A DNA stretch of 5,081 nucleotides, taken from NCBI GenBank assembly GCA_934650095.1, contig CAKUFT010000064.1, positions 1 to 5,081 on the forward strand, given 5' to 3'. Source of the stretch: an uncultured Collinsella sp. Lineage in GTDB: Bacteria; Actinomycetota; Coriobacteriia; Coriobacteriales; Coriobacteriaceae. Under the pieces are notes generated by a model that saw only the letters and a program-made list of their open reading frames with translations, searched no databases and was not told the DNA's origin. Shown here one piece after another: positions 5,064 through 5,081 of this stretch; within the stretch, counting starts at the first letter, position 1; every line of letters begins with the position of its first letter. Both the position numbers and the translations under genes were made by a program.

Positions 5064-5081
5064 AGTTCCTCCGGTTGCAGC

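Noticed and set aside
1..5081. CRISPR array, tRNA or rRNA gene, insertion sequence or defence system.
   Set aside because: I found no regularly spaced repeats, cloverleaf-like segments, transposase or nuclease genes; apart from 448-873, nearly all of the window is accounted for by housekeeping-type genes.

Overview
The window looks like chromosome of an anaerobic, fairly GC-rich bacterium. The oxygen-sensitive class III ribonucleotide reductase (nrdD end plus nrdG), C- and G-ending codons, good Shine-Dalgarno sites and occasional TTG starts fit a gut actinobacterium of the Coriobacteriia, perhaps Collinsella. This assignment is inference from gene content and style, not from a marker gene.

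Layout. Bases 1-447 are the C-terminal 148 codons of NrdD, the anaerobic ribonucleoside-triphosphate reductase, with its zinc site and glycyl-radical loop. A 426-base gene-free stretch follows (448-873). It holds two unrelated inverted repeats: an imperfect palindrome of about 138 bases (459-596) and a 23-bp-arm hairpin (774-859) ending one base before the ribosome binding site of the next gene. nrdG (874-1455) encodes the radical-SAM activase for NrdD. After 66 bases comes a compact pterin/folate group on the same strand: folE (1522-2079, GTP cyclohydrolase I), an HD-domain hydrolase (2082-2663) and folB (2707-3192, dihydroneopterin aldolase with an unusual N-terminal extension).

The last two genes are on the minus strand and converge on folB with only six bases between stops. 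In their direction of transcription they are an M19-family zinc dipeptidase (5063 to 4050) and a YgjP/SprT-like zinc metalloprotease (most likely 3975 to 3199).

How the genes work together. NrdG installs the glycyl radical on NrdD so that the cell can make dNTPs without oxygen. FolE makes 7,8-dihydroneopterin triphosphate and FolB uses dephosphorylated 7,8-dihydroneopterin. The HD protein is encoded exactly between them and is a good candidate for the missing dephosphorylation step, though this is inferred from position and fold only. The two minus-strand genes are both zinc hydrolases with no evident link to the folate genes. The points most worth following up are the HD protein with its C-terminal cysteine cluster and the two palindromic elements separating nrdD from nrdG.
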